64,000 nucleotides of DNA from DASSQJ01 sp963726295. GTDB lineage: Bacteria; Actinomycetota; Actinomycetes; Actinomycetales; Dermatophilaceae. The stretch is taken from the NCBI GenBank assembly GCA_963726295.1, contig CAVSBW010000008.1, forward strand, positions 1 through 64,000, given 5' to 3'. Of this stretch, positions 48,861 to 57,697 are shown in pieces; the stretch's first letter is position 1, and every line of letters begins with the position of its first letter. Below the pieces are notes generated by a model that was not told where the DNA came from, did no database searches, and worked only from the letters and a program-made list of their open reading frames with translations. The translations under genes and the position numbers were made by a program.

Positions 48861-49277
48861 TCAGTCGCGGCGGGCGCCGCCCCAGCCGTGCCAGCGGTCC
48901 ACCCGTACCCAGCAGCTGACCCGGGGCCGTTCGCGGTTGGCGTACTCCGCGCCGGTGTAGTGGCGGGCGAGGCGGTCGATGTCGGCGAGCGCGGTCTCGG
49001 GGTGGTCGTCCCACCGGACGATCTCGCCGCGGACGCTCACGTGGGTGTACCAGTCCGACTCGTCGATGGCGGTGAGGGCCACGTGCGGGTGCTCCCGCAT
49101 CCACGACACCCGGGCGCGCTGGGCGTCCATGTTGAGCAGCACCGTCCCGTCGTCCTCGACGAGGTACCACGTGGCGACCGACATCGGCTCGCCGGACGAC
49201 GTGATGACGGCGACGACGGCCGGGTTGGGACGGGCGAACAGCCCGGCGACATCGGCGGGCATGGGAGTCTTCGGCAC
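48861..49277 (-). CDS. PPOX-class split-barrel flavin/F420-dependent protein
   Basis: 138 aa from a GTG at 49277, with AGGAGG five bases before. The split-barrel signature is AVVAVITSSGEPMSVATWYL, then DDGTVLLNMDAQRARVSWMR and HPHVALTAIDESDWYTHVSV. Members bind FMN or F420, and the TIGR03618-like variant is common in Actinobacteria. It is oriented against the biotin genes and separates bioA from bioF, so it is probably an insertion into the cluster rather than part of the pathway. Confidence 0.85.
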   Translation of the reverse strand: MPKTPMPADVAGLFARPNPAVVAVITSSGEPMSVATWYLVEDDGTVLLNMDAQRARVSWMREHPHVALTAIDESDWYTHVSVRGEIVRWDDHPETALADIDRLARHYTGAEYANRERPRVSCWVRVDRWHGWGGARRD

Positions 49278-49468
49278 GGAGACCTCCTGGAGGGTGGATG
49301 CACGGGGTCGCCACCGATCCTGCCCGTTGACGTGGGTGGGATCGGCCGCCCGAGCGCGACTCTTCGCGCACGTCCGCGCGGTGACGGGGTCGACCCGACT
49401 CCCCCGGACGGCCCATCCCGACCCGAAGCCGCGAGCACGCCGTGGCGGTCCGTGGCAGGATCGAACTC

Positions 49469-50611
49469 GTGACGTGCCCCCTCGACTGGATCAGGGACGC
49501 CGCCGCCAGGCGTGAGGAGGCGGGGCTCACCCGCCGGCTCACCGCGACCAAGGCGGGCGACGCCATCGACCTCGCGGGCAACGACTACCTCGGGCTGCGC
49601 CGCCACCCCGCCGTCGTCGCCGGTGCGGTCGCGGCTGCCGAGACCTACGGCGCGGGCGCCGGCGCCTCACGCCTCGTCACCGGCACGCTCGACGTCCACG
49701 ACGAGCTCGAGGCTGCGCTGGCCGCGTTCACCGGCGCAGCGTCCGCGCTCGTGCTCTCGAGCGGCTACGCCGCCAACCTCGCGACCCTCTCCTCGCTCGC
49801 CGACGCCGGCACCCTCATCGTCAGCGACGAGCACGCCCACGCCTCCCTCATCGACGGGTGCCGGCTCTCGCGGGCCGCGGTCAACGTGTCGCGGCACAAC
49901 GACCTGGACCACATCGCCGAGCTGCTGGCCCGCCGCGAGAGCCCACGCGCCCTCGTCGTCGCCGAGTCGGTGTACTCGGTGCTCGGTGACCAGGCGCCGG
50001 TGGCCGACCTGGTGGCCCTCACGGCGGAGGCCGGCGCGATCCTCGTGGTCGACGAGGCGCACGCCCTCGGCGTGGTGGGGCCCGGGGGTTCGGGGATGCT
50101 CGCCGGTTCGGGGCTGCCCGGCCCGGGCCGTCCGGGCACGGAGCACGTGGTGGTGACCACGACGCTGTCCAAGTCGCTCGCCGCCCAAGGTGGTGCGGTG
50201 CTGTCCTCGTCACTGATCCGTGAGCACCTCGTCAACACCGCCCGCCCGTTCATCTACGACACCGGGCTGGCACCGGCCTCCGCGGGTGCGGCACTCGCCG
50301 CCCTCGAGCTGCTGCGGGAGCACCCCGACCTCCCGGAGACGGTGCGCGCCAACGCCGCCCGCCTCGCCGCGGCCTGCGGAGTCGAGCCGCCGGTGGGGGC
50401 GGTGATGTCGGTGCCGATGCCGGGTCCGCACGAGACGCTCGAGGCGGTCGAGCACGCCCGGACCCTCGGCGTGCGCATGGGGGCCTTCCGGCCACCGTCG
50501 ACCCCCGACGGCATCTCGCGGCTGCGGCTCACGGCGCACGCCGACCACAGCGAGCACGACCTCGACCTCGCCTGCCGGGTGCTCGCCGAGGTCGTCCCCG
50601 GGCGCGGCTGA
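49469..50611 (+). CDS. bioF: 8-amino-7-oxononanoate synthase
   Basis: 380 aa using the GTG at 49469, with AGGA upstream; a GTG at 49442 would add nine residues. Alpha-oxoamine synthase motifs: GNDYLGLRRHP, GAGASRLVTGTLDVHDELEA, DEAHALGVVGPGGSGM and the PLP lysine Lys235 in TTTLSKSLAAQGG. It condenses pimeloyl thioester with alanine. bioD follows after seven bases, so the pair is co-transcribed. Confidence 0.93.
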   Translation: MTCPLDWIRDAAARREEAGLTRRLTATKAGDAIDLAGNDYLGLRRHPAVVAGAVAAAETYGAGAGASRLVTGTLDVHDELEAALAAFTGAASALVLSSGYAANLATLSSLADAGTLIVSDEHAHASLIDGCRLSRAAVNVSRHNDLDHIAELLARRESPRALVVAESVYSVLGDQAPVADLVALTAEAGAILVVDEAHALGVVGPGGSGMLAGSGLPGPGRPGTEHVVVTTTLSKSLAAQGGAVLSSSLIREHLVNTARPFIYDTGLAPASAGAALAALELLREHPDLPETVRANAARLAAACGVEPPVGAVMSVPMPGPHETLEAVEHARTLGVRMGAFRPPSTPDGISRLRLTAHADHSEHDLDLACRVLAEVVPGRG

Positions 50612-50618
50612 CCGCTCC

Positions 50619-51326
50619 GTGTCCGCCCCGCGCGCGCTGCCCTCCGTCGTCCTCGTCACCGGTACCGGCACGGGTGTCGGGAAGACGGTGGCCACCGCCG
50701 CGCTGGCCGCCCTCGTCCGGGCACGCGGGAGCTCGGTGACCGTCGTCAAGCCGACCCAGACCGGGCTCGCCCCAGGGGAGCCCGGTGACGCCGACGACGT
50801 GCGACGGCTGGCCGGCGACGACGTGGTCGTGCACGAGACGGTGCGGCTGCGCGACCCCCTCTCCCCCGAGGCCGCGGCCCGCCGTGAGGGCGTCGACCTC
50901 CCGCCGGTGGCGGTCCACGCGCGCACCGTCCGCGACCTCGCCGCCACCACCGACGTCGTCCTCGTCGAGGGCTCGGGCGGCCTGCTGGTGCGCCTCGACT
51001 CCCGCGGTGGCACGCTCGCCGACATCGGCACAGCGGTGCGCTACCTGGGCACCTCCTGCGGGACGGTGCTCGTCGCCGCGGCCGGGCTCGGCACGCTCAG
51101 CACCGCGGCGCTCACGGCCGAGGCGCTGGCGGCCCGCGACATCCCTTTGCTCGGCGTCGTCGTCGGGGCCTGGCCCGCCGTGCCGGGCCTGGCGGAGACC
51201 GAGAACCTCGCGGACCTGCCGCGGGTGACGGGTGCGCCGCTCTGGGGGCGCATCCCCGAGGGTGCCGGCGCGATGGCGGCCGCCGAGTTCACGGCGGCCG
51301 CCCCCACCTGGTTCGACATCGACTGA
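50619..51326 (+). CDS. bioD: Dethiobiotin synthetase
   Basis: 235 aa from a GTG at 50619. P-loop VLVTGTGTGVGKTVATAALA with the GTGTGVGKT motif, VVKPTQTGLAPGEPGDADDV (substrate loop), and VVLVEGSGGLLVRL. It carboxylates 7,8-diaminononanoate to dethiobiotin using ATP. It completes bioA, F, D and B in one 6-kb stretch; bioC/bioH-type pimelate genes are not present here. Confidence 0.93.
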   Translation: MSAPRALPSVVLVTGTGTGVGKTVATAALAALVRARGSSVTVVKPTQTGLAPGEPGDADDVRRLAGDDVVVHETVRLRDPLSPEAAARREGVDLPPVAVHARTVRDLAATTDVVLVEGSGGLLVRLDSRGGTLADIGTAVRYLGTSCGTVLVAAAGLGTLSTAALTAEALAARDIPLLGVVVGAWPAVPGLAETENLADLPRVTGAPLWGRIPEGAGAMAAAEFTAAAPTWFDID

Positions 51327-51332
51327 CGTCGC

Positions 51333-51827
51333 TCAGCCCGAGCCCAGCACCCCCGCCGCGAGGGGCCCGACGATGTTGACGACGATCGTGAGCACGGCCA
51401 GCACGAGGCCGACCACACCGAATCCCCGGGCAACCCCGCCCTGGGGCTGCGCATCGCGACCGAAGCCCGCGAGCCAGGCAGCGCCGGCACCCAGCGCGGC
51501 GGGCGCCCCGGACCAGAACACGACGAGGGAGAGCAGCGACAGCACGCCGAGGACCACGGCGCCCGTGTGGGCTCGCCTCGGGTCGGCCGCGCAGGGAACC
51601 GCGACCGCGAGCGCGATGACGAGCGCGATCCCGCCGAACAGCGCGACACCCTTGATGCTGTCGACCGGGCCGTCGGGCGCGTAGGCGTCGTGGTCCGTGA
51701 AGAGGATCTCCCCCGCGTGGAACGCGATGTTGACGACGGTGGAGAGGAGGAAGGCCCCGAGGACCAGCACGAGACCGGGCACCCCGCGGCGCCTGGTCGT
51801 GCTGGACGTGGTGGTCGTGGTGGACAT
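51333..51827 (-). CDS. Polytopic membrane protein of unknown function
   Basis: 164 aa from the ATG at 51827, with GGAGG upstream. After a short Thr-rich basic N-terminus come four hydrophobic segments (about 17-40, 60-82, 90-115, 130-160). A loop between TM1 and TM2 is acidic (LFTDHDAYAPDGPVDSIKG). I recognise no family. It is convergent with bioD, with only 6 bases between the stops, and divergent from the sensor kinase gene. Confidence 0.7.
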   Translation of the reverse strand: MSTTTTTSSTTRRRGVPGLVLVLGAFLLSTVVNIAFHAGEILFTDHDAYAPDGPVDSIKGVALFGGIALVIALAVAVPCAADPRRAHTGAVVLGVLSLLSLVVFWSGAPAALGAGAAWLAGFGRDAQPQGGVARGFGVVGLVLAVLTIVVNIVGPLAAGVLGSG

Positions 51828-51996
51828 GTGCTGACCTCCGTGCCGTGGCCCCGGCCGTTCCGGGACCCTTCGGCCACGGTGGTGGTCGCGGCGTCCCGCG
51901 GTCGAGGGCCCCAGTGTCCCGCAATCTCCCGTGCCGTCCCGGTGTGGTCCCGGCGACCCGAGGGGGTGGTGACGGACGGGTGTCTGGAGGACGATC

Positions 51997-53712
51997 ATGG
52001 CCGGCATGGACGGCACGACGGCCGCACACCCGGCCGGCATCCCCCGCGAGGTCGCTGCGGCTGCCGTGGCCACCGCGGTCGGCGCCCTGCCCCTCGTGCC
52101 CGCCTTCGCCGGCGAGTCGGTGCCCACGGGCGCCCTCTACCTGATCGGCTGGCCGGCCCTCGGAGTCGTGGCCGCGATCCTCCTCGACCGTGACCCGGGG
52201 TCCCGCCTCGGCCGCGTGCTCACCGTGCTCGCCCTCGTGCCCGCCATCCTGGTCGCCCTGGCCGCGATGGGTGGCGCCCTCCCCGCGCTCTGGGCCCGGC
52301 TCGAGGTGCTCTCACGCGGCGGGGACGTCGTCATCCTGCTCCTCGCCCTGGCGCCCATCGCCTGGGCCGTGGGTCTCGCCCCGGACCGGATGTCGCGCCG
52401 CCGGCTCGCCTGGGTGACCGGTTGGGCCGCGCTGCTCACGGGGGCGGTCGCCGCCGCGTCCCTCGCCGCGTCCTCGCGCACCCTCGGGCTGGTGACGACC
52501 CTCGGCCTGTGCGGCCTCGCCGGTGTGCTCCTGCGCCTGGAGACGGCGACCGAGTTCCGACCGCTCGACGAGCCCCTCGTCGACGTCGCCACCGTGCTCT
52601 GCGCGGCCGCACCGGGGGTCGCCGCAGGCACGGCGGTCCGCGCCGTCGTCGCCGGTGCGGGCCTGCCGCTGCCCGACGTCTCCGCCGTCTTCGCCGCCGT
52701 CCTCGTGGCCGCCCTCGCCTGGCCGCTCGCGCTCAGGCTGCGCGGACTGGTCCTCCAGCGCCGCTACGGCACCGGGGTCCTCGCCCCGGACGCCGTCGCC
52801 GAGATCACCGCCGACCTGCGTCACGACGCGGACCCGCGCGCGCTGCTCGACCGGGCCGCGCGGATGATCGCCGTGGCCAGCGGCCACCCTCAGGTCACCC
52901 TGCACCTGGGCGCAGGAGCGCCCGACCCGCCTCCGGGTTGGACCGTCGAGGCCCTCGTGGTCGGAGGGGATCGTGTCGGCAGCCTGCTCGTCCGTCCGCG
53001 CCACCCCGAGGGGCCCGAGGCGCGGCAGAAGCGGGCCGTCGCCCAGCTGCTGCCCACCGTGGCCCTGATGACGCGCGCCGTGGGTCTCGCGGTCGAGGCC
53101 GAGGAGGCCCGACATGCGGTGGCACAGGAGCGAGAGGCGGAGCGTCGTCGCATCCTCGACGACCTCCACGACGGCCTGGGGCCCGTCCTGGCGGGCATGG
53201 GGATGCGGGTCCAGGCCGAGCTGAGGCGGCGGCCCACCCCCCTGCTCCGGTCGCTCGCCGCCGAGCTGGCCGACGCCCGCGACGACCTGCGGGGCATGGT
53301 GTCCGACCTCGCCCCCTCCGCGCTCGACGGGGCGGGCCTCGCCGACGCCCTGGGACGGCTCGTCGCCGGCCTCGACGGGAGCGGCGCCCGGGTGCTCCTC
53401 GACGTGGACCTGGCCGACGAGCCGTCCCCGCAGGCCGCCACCGCGGTCTACCGGTCCGTCGCGGAGGGGGTCACGAACGCGATCCGACACGGTCGGGCCG
53501 AGCACGTCCACGTGTGTGTGCGAGGGGCGGCGGGCGCCGGGGTGGAGGTCGAGGTGCTCGACGACGGACGGGGCGGGCCCGTGGTGGCGGGGACGGGGCT
53601 CACCTCCCTGCGTCGTCGCGCCGAGCACCTCGGGGGCCGGCTCTTGGTCGGCCCGGGACCATCCGGAGGGATCCACCTTCGTGTCCAGCTCCCGCCCGAG
53701 GGGGCGCCGTGA
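51997..53712 (+). CDS. Membrane sensor histidine kinase, NarL/DesK type
   Basis: 571 aa. Five to seven membrane helices occupy residues about 18-250. A GAF-like region follows (LDRAARMIAVASGHPQVTLH), then the HisKA_3 box ERRRILDDLHDGLGPVLAGM with phospho-accepting His391. The ATPase domain has AVYRSVAEGVTNAIRHGRAE and GTGLTSLRRRAEHLGGRLLV. It phosphorylates the adjacent response regulator, whose GTG overlaps its stop (GTGA). The sensed signal is unknown; it is probably membrane-borne or detected within the helices. Confidence 0.9.
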   Translation: MAGMDGTTAAHPAGIPREVAAAAVATAVGALPLVPAFAGESVPTGALYLIGWPALGVVAAILLDRDPGSRLGRVLTVLALVPAILVALAAMGGALPALWARLEVLSRGGDVVILLLALAPIAWAVGLAPDRMSRRRLAWVTGWAALLTGAVAAASLAASSRTLGLVTTLGLCGLAGVLLRLETATEFRPLDEPLVDVATVLCAAAPGVAAGTAVRAVVAGAGLPLPDVSAVFAAVLVAALAWPLALRLRGLVLQRRYGTGVLAPDAVAEITADLRHDADPRALLDRAARMIAVASGHPQVTLHLGAGAPDPPPGWTVEALVVGGDRVGSLLVRPRHPEGPEARQKRAVAQLLPTVALMTRAVGLAVEAEEARHAVAQEREAERRRILDDLHDGLGPVLAGMGMRVQAELRRRPTPLLRSLAAELADARDDLRGMVSDLAPSALDGAGLADALGRLVAGLDGSGARVLLDVDLADEPSPQAATAVYRSVAEGVTNAIRHGRAEHVHVCVRGAAGAGVEVEVLDDGRGGPVVAGTGLTSLRRRAEHLGGRLLVGPGPSGGIHLRVQLPPEGAP

Positions 53713-54344
53713 CCCGCGTCCTCCTCGTCGACGACCACCCCATCGTGCTGTCCGGCCTCTCCGCCCTGGTGGAGTCGGAGGACGGGCTCGACCTCGTCGC
53801 CACCGCAACCGGCGTCGTCGCCTGCCTCGACCTGGAGGACGAGGCCGACGTCGCCGTCGTCGACCTCCGGCTGCCGGACGGCGACGGCATCGAGCTCGGC
53901 GTCCGGCTCAAGCAGCGCTGGCCGCAGCTGCGGGTCGTGGTGCTCACGATGCAGGCCGACGACGACGCCGTGATGCGCGCGCTCGGCTCCGGCCTCGACG
54001 GCTACCTCCTGAAGGACTCCCACCCCGAGGAGGTGCTCGCCGCCATCCACTCCGCCGCGCGCGGCACCCTCGTCCTCGGACGCGGCGCGGCCGCTCCGGT
54101 GGTGGCGGCCGCCTCCACCGCTCCGCGGACCGACGCGCTCTCGGCCCTGGACGCGCGCGAGCTCGAGATCCTCGAGCTCCTGTGCCGCGGACTGCCGACC
54201 TCACAGGTGGCCGCCCGGCTCTTCCTGGCGCCGAAGACCGTCCGCAACCGGGTGTCGGTGATGCTCGGCAAGCTCGGCGTGTCCTCCCGGGACGAGGCGG
54301 TCGGCATCGCCCGCTCGCTGGGCCTGGGCGCGCCCGGACGCTGA
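53709..54344 (+). CDS. NarL/LuxR-type response regulator
   Basis: 211 aa from the GTG at 53709. The receiver domain has LLVDDHPIVLSGLSALVE, phosphorylation site Asp52 (VAVVDLRLPDGDG) and Lys in GYLLKDSHPEE. The LuxR helix-turn-helix is ALDARELEILELLCRGLPTS followed by QVAARLFLAPKTVRNRVSVM. It acts with the kinase encoded just upstream. Targets are unknown; the divergent membrane protein gene is one candidate. Confidence 0.92.
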   Translation: MTRVLLVDDHPIVLSGLSALVESEDGLDLVATATGVVACLDLEDEADVAVVDLRLPDGDGIELGVRLKQRWPQLRVVVLTMQADDDAVMRALGSGLDGYLLKDSHPEEVLAAIHSAARGTLVLGRGAAAPVVAAASTAPRTDALSALDARELEILELLCRGLPTSQVAARLFLAPKTVRNRVSVMLGKLGVSSRDEAVGIARSLGLGAPGR

Positions 54345-54396
54345 CCATCGACGGGGCGGTTCGCGCGCGACACCGGCGAACAGGGAGGATCGGGGG

Positions 54397-54909
54397 ATGA
54401 GCGATCGCCCCTACCGCGTCACCGTCGTCTGCCACGGCAACATCTGCCGCTCCCCCATGGCCGAGTACGTCCTGCGCGAGGCCTTCGAGGACGCCGGGCT
54501 CGCCGACCGCGTCGTGGTCGACTCGGCCGGCACCTCCACCGAGGAGCTCGGCAACCCCATGCACCGCCGCACCCGCGCCGCGCTCGAGCGCCACGGGCAC
54601 CGCGACCTCGGCTGGTCCCAGCACCGCGCACGGCAGTTCCAGCGCGACTGGTTCGACGACGTCGACCTCGTCCTCGCGGCGGACCACCCCCACGCCGACC
54701 GCCTGGCGCGGCTCGCCCGCGACGAGGAGGAGGCCGGCCGCATCCGGATGCTGCGCTCCTTCGACCCCGGGGCCGCGGCGCTCGGCGAGCTCGGCATGGA
54801 CGACCCCTGGTACGGCAGCGACCCCGACTACGACCAGACCCACGACGAGATCCTCGCGGCCACCCCCGGCATCGTCGACTTCGTCCGGAGCGAGCTCACC
54901 CGCGGCTGA
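54397..54909 (+). CDS. Low-molecular-weight protein-tyrosine phosphatase
   Basis: 170 aa from the ATG at 54397, with GGAGGATCGGGGG upstream. P-loop VVCHGNICRSPMAEYVL with Cys12 and Arg18, and the general acid Asp in DDPWYGSDPDYDQTHDE. It removes phosphate from tyrosine residues or possibly arsenate. Not part of an arsenic operon here. It sits 52 bases after the response regulator on the same strand. Confidence 0.9.
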   Translation: MSDRPYRVTVVCHGNICRSPMAEYVLREAFEDAGLADRVVVDSAGTSTEELGNPMHRRTRAALERHGHRDLGWSQHRARQFQRDWFDDVDLVLAADHPHADRLARLARDEEEAGRIRMLRSFDPGAAALGELGMDDPWYGSDPDYDQTHDEILAATPGIVDFVRSELTRG

Positions 54910-54934
54910 GCCCCAGGGGTCACGTGGGGGGCCT

Positions 54935-55504
54935 TCAGCGCACGACGTCGTACACGGCCATCCGGATGCCGTTGCCGTAGGTGGCGTGCTCGACGAGCTG
55001 GAGGTTCTGCTTGTCCCCGCCGTCGGTGACGAACAGCCGACGGCCAGAGCCCAGCAGCACCGGGAAGACGAGCAGGTGGTAGCGGTCGACCAGTCCGGCG
55101 GCGGCCAGGCCCTGGGCCAGCTCGGCACTGCCGTGGAGCAGCACCGGCCCGCCGTCCCCGTCCTTGAGGGCGGTGACGTCGTCGAGCGAGCGCAGCACCG
55201 TAGTGGGGGCCCACTCGGGGTCGAGGTCGCTGTCGGCCAGGGTCGTGGACACGACGTACTTCGGCATCGCGTTGTACCGCTCGAACTCGGCCATGGTCTT
55301 CCAGACCGGGGCGAACTCCTCGTAGCTGACCCGCCCCATGAGCATGGCGCCCGCCTCCTCCTGCTCACGGCTCTTGAGGTCGTAGGCGGCCTCGTCGAAC
55401 TCGATGTCCCGGAAGGTCCAGCCGGCGTGCGGGTAGGAGCCGCCTCCCGGCGAGTCGACGACGCCGTCGAGGCTGATGAACTCGGTGACGATGAGGGTGC
55501 GCAC
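54935..55504 (-). CDS. Dihydrofolate reductase-family (RibD C-terminal-like) protein
   Basis: 189 aa from the ATG at 55504. Starts MRTLIVTEFISLDGVVDSPG, the common form of this family, followed by AMLMGRVSYEEFAPVWKTMA (NADPH site) and GGPVLLHGSAELAQGLAAAG. These stand-alone proteins reduce unknown pteridine-like or other substrates and are rarely true folate enzymes. It is convergent with the phosphatase gene and divergent from purB. Confidence 0.85.
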   Translation of the reverse strand: MRTLIVTEFISLDGVVDSPGGGSYPHAGWTFRDIEFDEAAYDLKSREQEEAGAMLMGRVSYEEFAPVWKTMAEFERYNAMPKYVVSTTLADSDLDPEWAPTTVLRSLDDVTALKDGDGGPVLLHGSAELAQGLAAAGLVDRYHLLVFPVLLGSGRRLFVTDGGDKQNLQLVEHATYGNGIRMAVYDVVR

Positions 55505-55642
55505 GGGTCTCTCCTGCGGTTGGGTCGGTGGGACACCCAGTCTGACCGAGACCGGGGTGCCTACTCATCGCTGGCCCGGCCGCCGGGTGCCGTCGCCCGG
55601 GCGGGCCGACGGGCCCGCCCGGCCTCTGGGATGATGGCGGCC

Positions 55643-57103
55643 ATGACCGAGACGACCGACGCGGCCCCGGGCGCCGCCTCCGGCCTCGAGGGCACGGTGT
55701 CCCTCGCCGACGTCACCCCGCCGATCGCGCTCGGCGCCCTCGACGGCCGCTACCGCTCCGTGGTCGCCCCACTGGTCGACCACCTCTCGGAGCCCGCGCT
55801 GAACCGGGCCCGGGTGCACGTGGAGGTCGAGTGGCTCATCCACCTCACCGACCAGCAGGTGGTCCCGGGGGTCCGTCGGCTCACCGGCGGCGAGCAGGCC
55901 GCCCTGCGCGAGGTGGTCACGACGTTCGGGGCCGCCGAGATCGACGAGCTGGCCGCCACCGAGCGGGTCACCCAGCACGACGTCAAGGCCGTCGAGTACT
56001 TCCTCAAGGAGCGGTTGCGCACCATCGCCCCCGCGGACGAGGACGCCGGGCTGGGCGAGCTCGTCCACTTCGCCTGCACGAGCGAGGACATCAACAACCT
56101 CTCCTATGCCGTCATGGTCAAGGGCGCCGTGCAGCAGGTGTGGCTGCCGAGGGCGCGCGGGCTGGTGGCCGCCCTCACCGTGATGGCCGAGGACCTGCGG
56201 GAGGTGCCGCTGCTCGCCCACACCCACGGCCAGCCGGCCACGCCCACCACCATGGGCAAGGAGCTCGCCGTGCTCGGCTGGCGGATGCGCCGGCAGCTGC
56301 AGCGGGTCGATGACGCCGACTACCTCGGCAAGCTCAACGGCGCCACCGGCACCTACGGAGCGCACCTCGCGGCCGTGCCGGGGGCCGACTGGCAGCAGGT
56401 GAGCCGCTCGTTCGTCGAGCACCTCGGCCTGACGTGGAACCCGCTGACCACCCAGATCGAGAGCCACGACTGGCAGGCCGAGCTGTACGCCGACATCGCC
56501 CGGTTCAACCGGGTGCTGCACAACCTCTGCACCGACGTGTGGTCCTACATCTCGATGGGGTACTTCGCCCAGGTCCGCGGTCAGGGCACGGTCGGGTCGT
56601 CGACGATGCCGCACAAGGTCAACCCGATCCGGTTCGAGAACGCCGAGGCCAACCTCGAGGTCTCCAGCGCCCTGCTCGACGTGCTCTCCTCGACGCTCGT
56701 CCAGAGCCGGCTCCAACGCGACCTCACCGACTCCTCGATGCAGCGCAACATCGGCTCCGCCCTCGGGCACGGCATCCTCGCCATCGACAACGCCGAGCGA
56801 GGCCTCGCCGGCCTCGATGCCGTGCCGGAGGCCATGGCCGCCGATCTCGACGCCAACTGGGAGGTCCTCGGCGAGGCGGTGCAGTCGGCGATGCGTGCCC
56901 TCGCCGCCCAGGGGGTTCCCGGGATGGACGAGCCGTACGAGCGGCTCAAGGAGCTGACCCGTGGGCGGCGGGTGGGCCACGGCGAGATCGTCGAATTCGT
57001 CCGTGGGCTGGGGCTGCCGGCCGACGTCGAGGAGCGGCTGACGGCGCTGACGCCGCAGACGTACGTCGGCCTCGCCCCGGTGCTCGTCGACCACCTTCGG
57101 TGA
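55643..57103 (+). CDS. purB: Adenylosuccinate lyase
   Basis: 486 aa from the ATG at 55643; ATGs at 55631 and 55634 are in frame and the RBS is weak, so the exact start is uncertain. Fumarase/aspartase-superfamily hallmarks: FACTSEDINNLSYAVMVKG, THGQPATPTTMGKELAVLG with the catalytic His, and the mobile signature loop GSSTMPHKVNPIRFENAEAN. It acts twice in purine synthesis. Neighbouring genes are unrelated. Confidence 0.93.
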   Translation: MTETTDAAPGAASGLEGTVSLADVTPPIALGALDGRYRSVVAPLVDHLSEPALNRARVHVEVEWLIHLTDQQVVPGVRRLTGGEQAALREVVTTFGAAEIDELAATERVTQHDVKAVEYFLKERLRTIAPADEDAGLGELVHFACTSEDINNLSYAVMVKGAVQQVWLPRARGLVAALTVMAEDLREVPLLAHTHGQPATPTTMGKELAVLGWRMRRQLQRVDDADYLGKLNGATGTYGAHLAAVPGADWQQVSRSFVEHLGLTWNPLTTQIESHDWQAELYADIARFNRVLHNLCTDVWSYISMGYFAQVRGQGTVGSSTMPHKVNPIRFENAEANLEVSSALLDVLSSTLVQSRLQRDLTDSSMQRNIGSALGHGILAIDNAERGLAGLDAVPEAMAADLDANWEVLGEAVQSAMRALAAQGVPGMDEPYERLKELTRGRRVGHGEIVEFVRGLGLPADVEERLTALTPQTYVGLAPVLVDHLR

Positions 57104-57221
57104 CGCCGAGCCCCGTCTGCGCGGCACCGGGCGCGGGCGACGGGGGTTCGCCACCTCCCCGCCCCCGACTGACCCGACGGGAAACCGGCCGGGCTCGTTG
57201 CTGACGTGCCACGCTGGGCAC

Positions 57222-57626
57222 GTGGCAGCACCAGGATCCCGACCCGTCGACCGGGAGGACCTCGACGGCATCGCGATGGCGCTCCCCGAGGTGACCCGCG
57301 AGGGCACCGACGAGCGGCCGTCCTACACGGTGCGCGGCAAGGCCTTCGTGGTCTGGCGAGGCCCGCGCAAGGACGCCGTCGACCCCGACACCGGCGAGCT
57401 GATGGACGACGTCATCATGCTCCGCGTGCCCGGGCCGGACGACAAGGAGGCGATCCTCCAGAGCGGGTCGCCGTGGTTCACCACGCCGCACTTCACCGGG
57501 TACCAGGCGGTGCTCGTGCGCGAGCGCGACCTCGGGCGGCTGGACTACCTCGAGCTCGCCGAGGTCGTCACCGACGCCTGGGCCACGCAGGCGCCGGCGA
57601 AGCTGGTCAAGCAGCACCTCGGCTGA
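57222..57626 (+). CDS. MmcQ/YjbR-family protein
   Basis: 134 aa from the GTG at 57222; an in-frame ATG at 57198 would add eight residues. The fold signature is REDLDGIAMALPEVTREGTD, RPSYTVRGKAFVVWRGPRKD, DDKEAILQSGSPWFTTPHFT and RLDYLELAEVVTDAWATQAP. Members are small double-winged proteins sometimes called DNA-binding; function is unclear. It stands alone, 118 bases after purB. Confidence 0.82.
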   Translation: MAAPGSRPVDREDLDGIAMALPEVTREGTDERPSYTVRGKAFVVWRGPRKDAVDPDTGELMDDVIMLRVPGPDDKEAILQSGSPWFTTPHFTGYQAVLVRERDLGRLDYLELAEVVTDAWATQAPAKLVKQHLG

Positions 57627-57697
57627 GCCGGCCGCCGGTGTCGGGGTCGTGTCGACCGGAGGACCGAAGTCGCCGAGCGCCCCCGTCGCTCCGCCCG

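Noticed and set aside
48861..49277. The PPOX-type gene as a biotin-pathway enzyme
   Set aside because: It is on the opposite strand, and no biotin step uses this fold.
49330..49380. A possible fourth, diverged copy of the dispersed hairpin repeat near 49331-49378
   Set aside because: Only short stretches match and the arms do not pair well enough to claim it.
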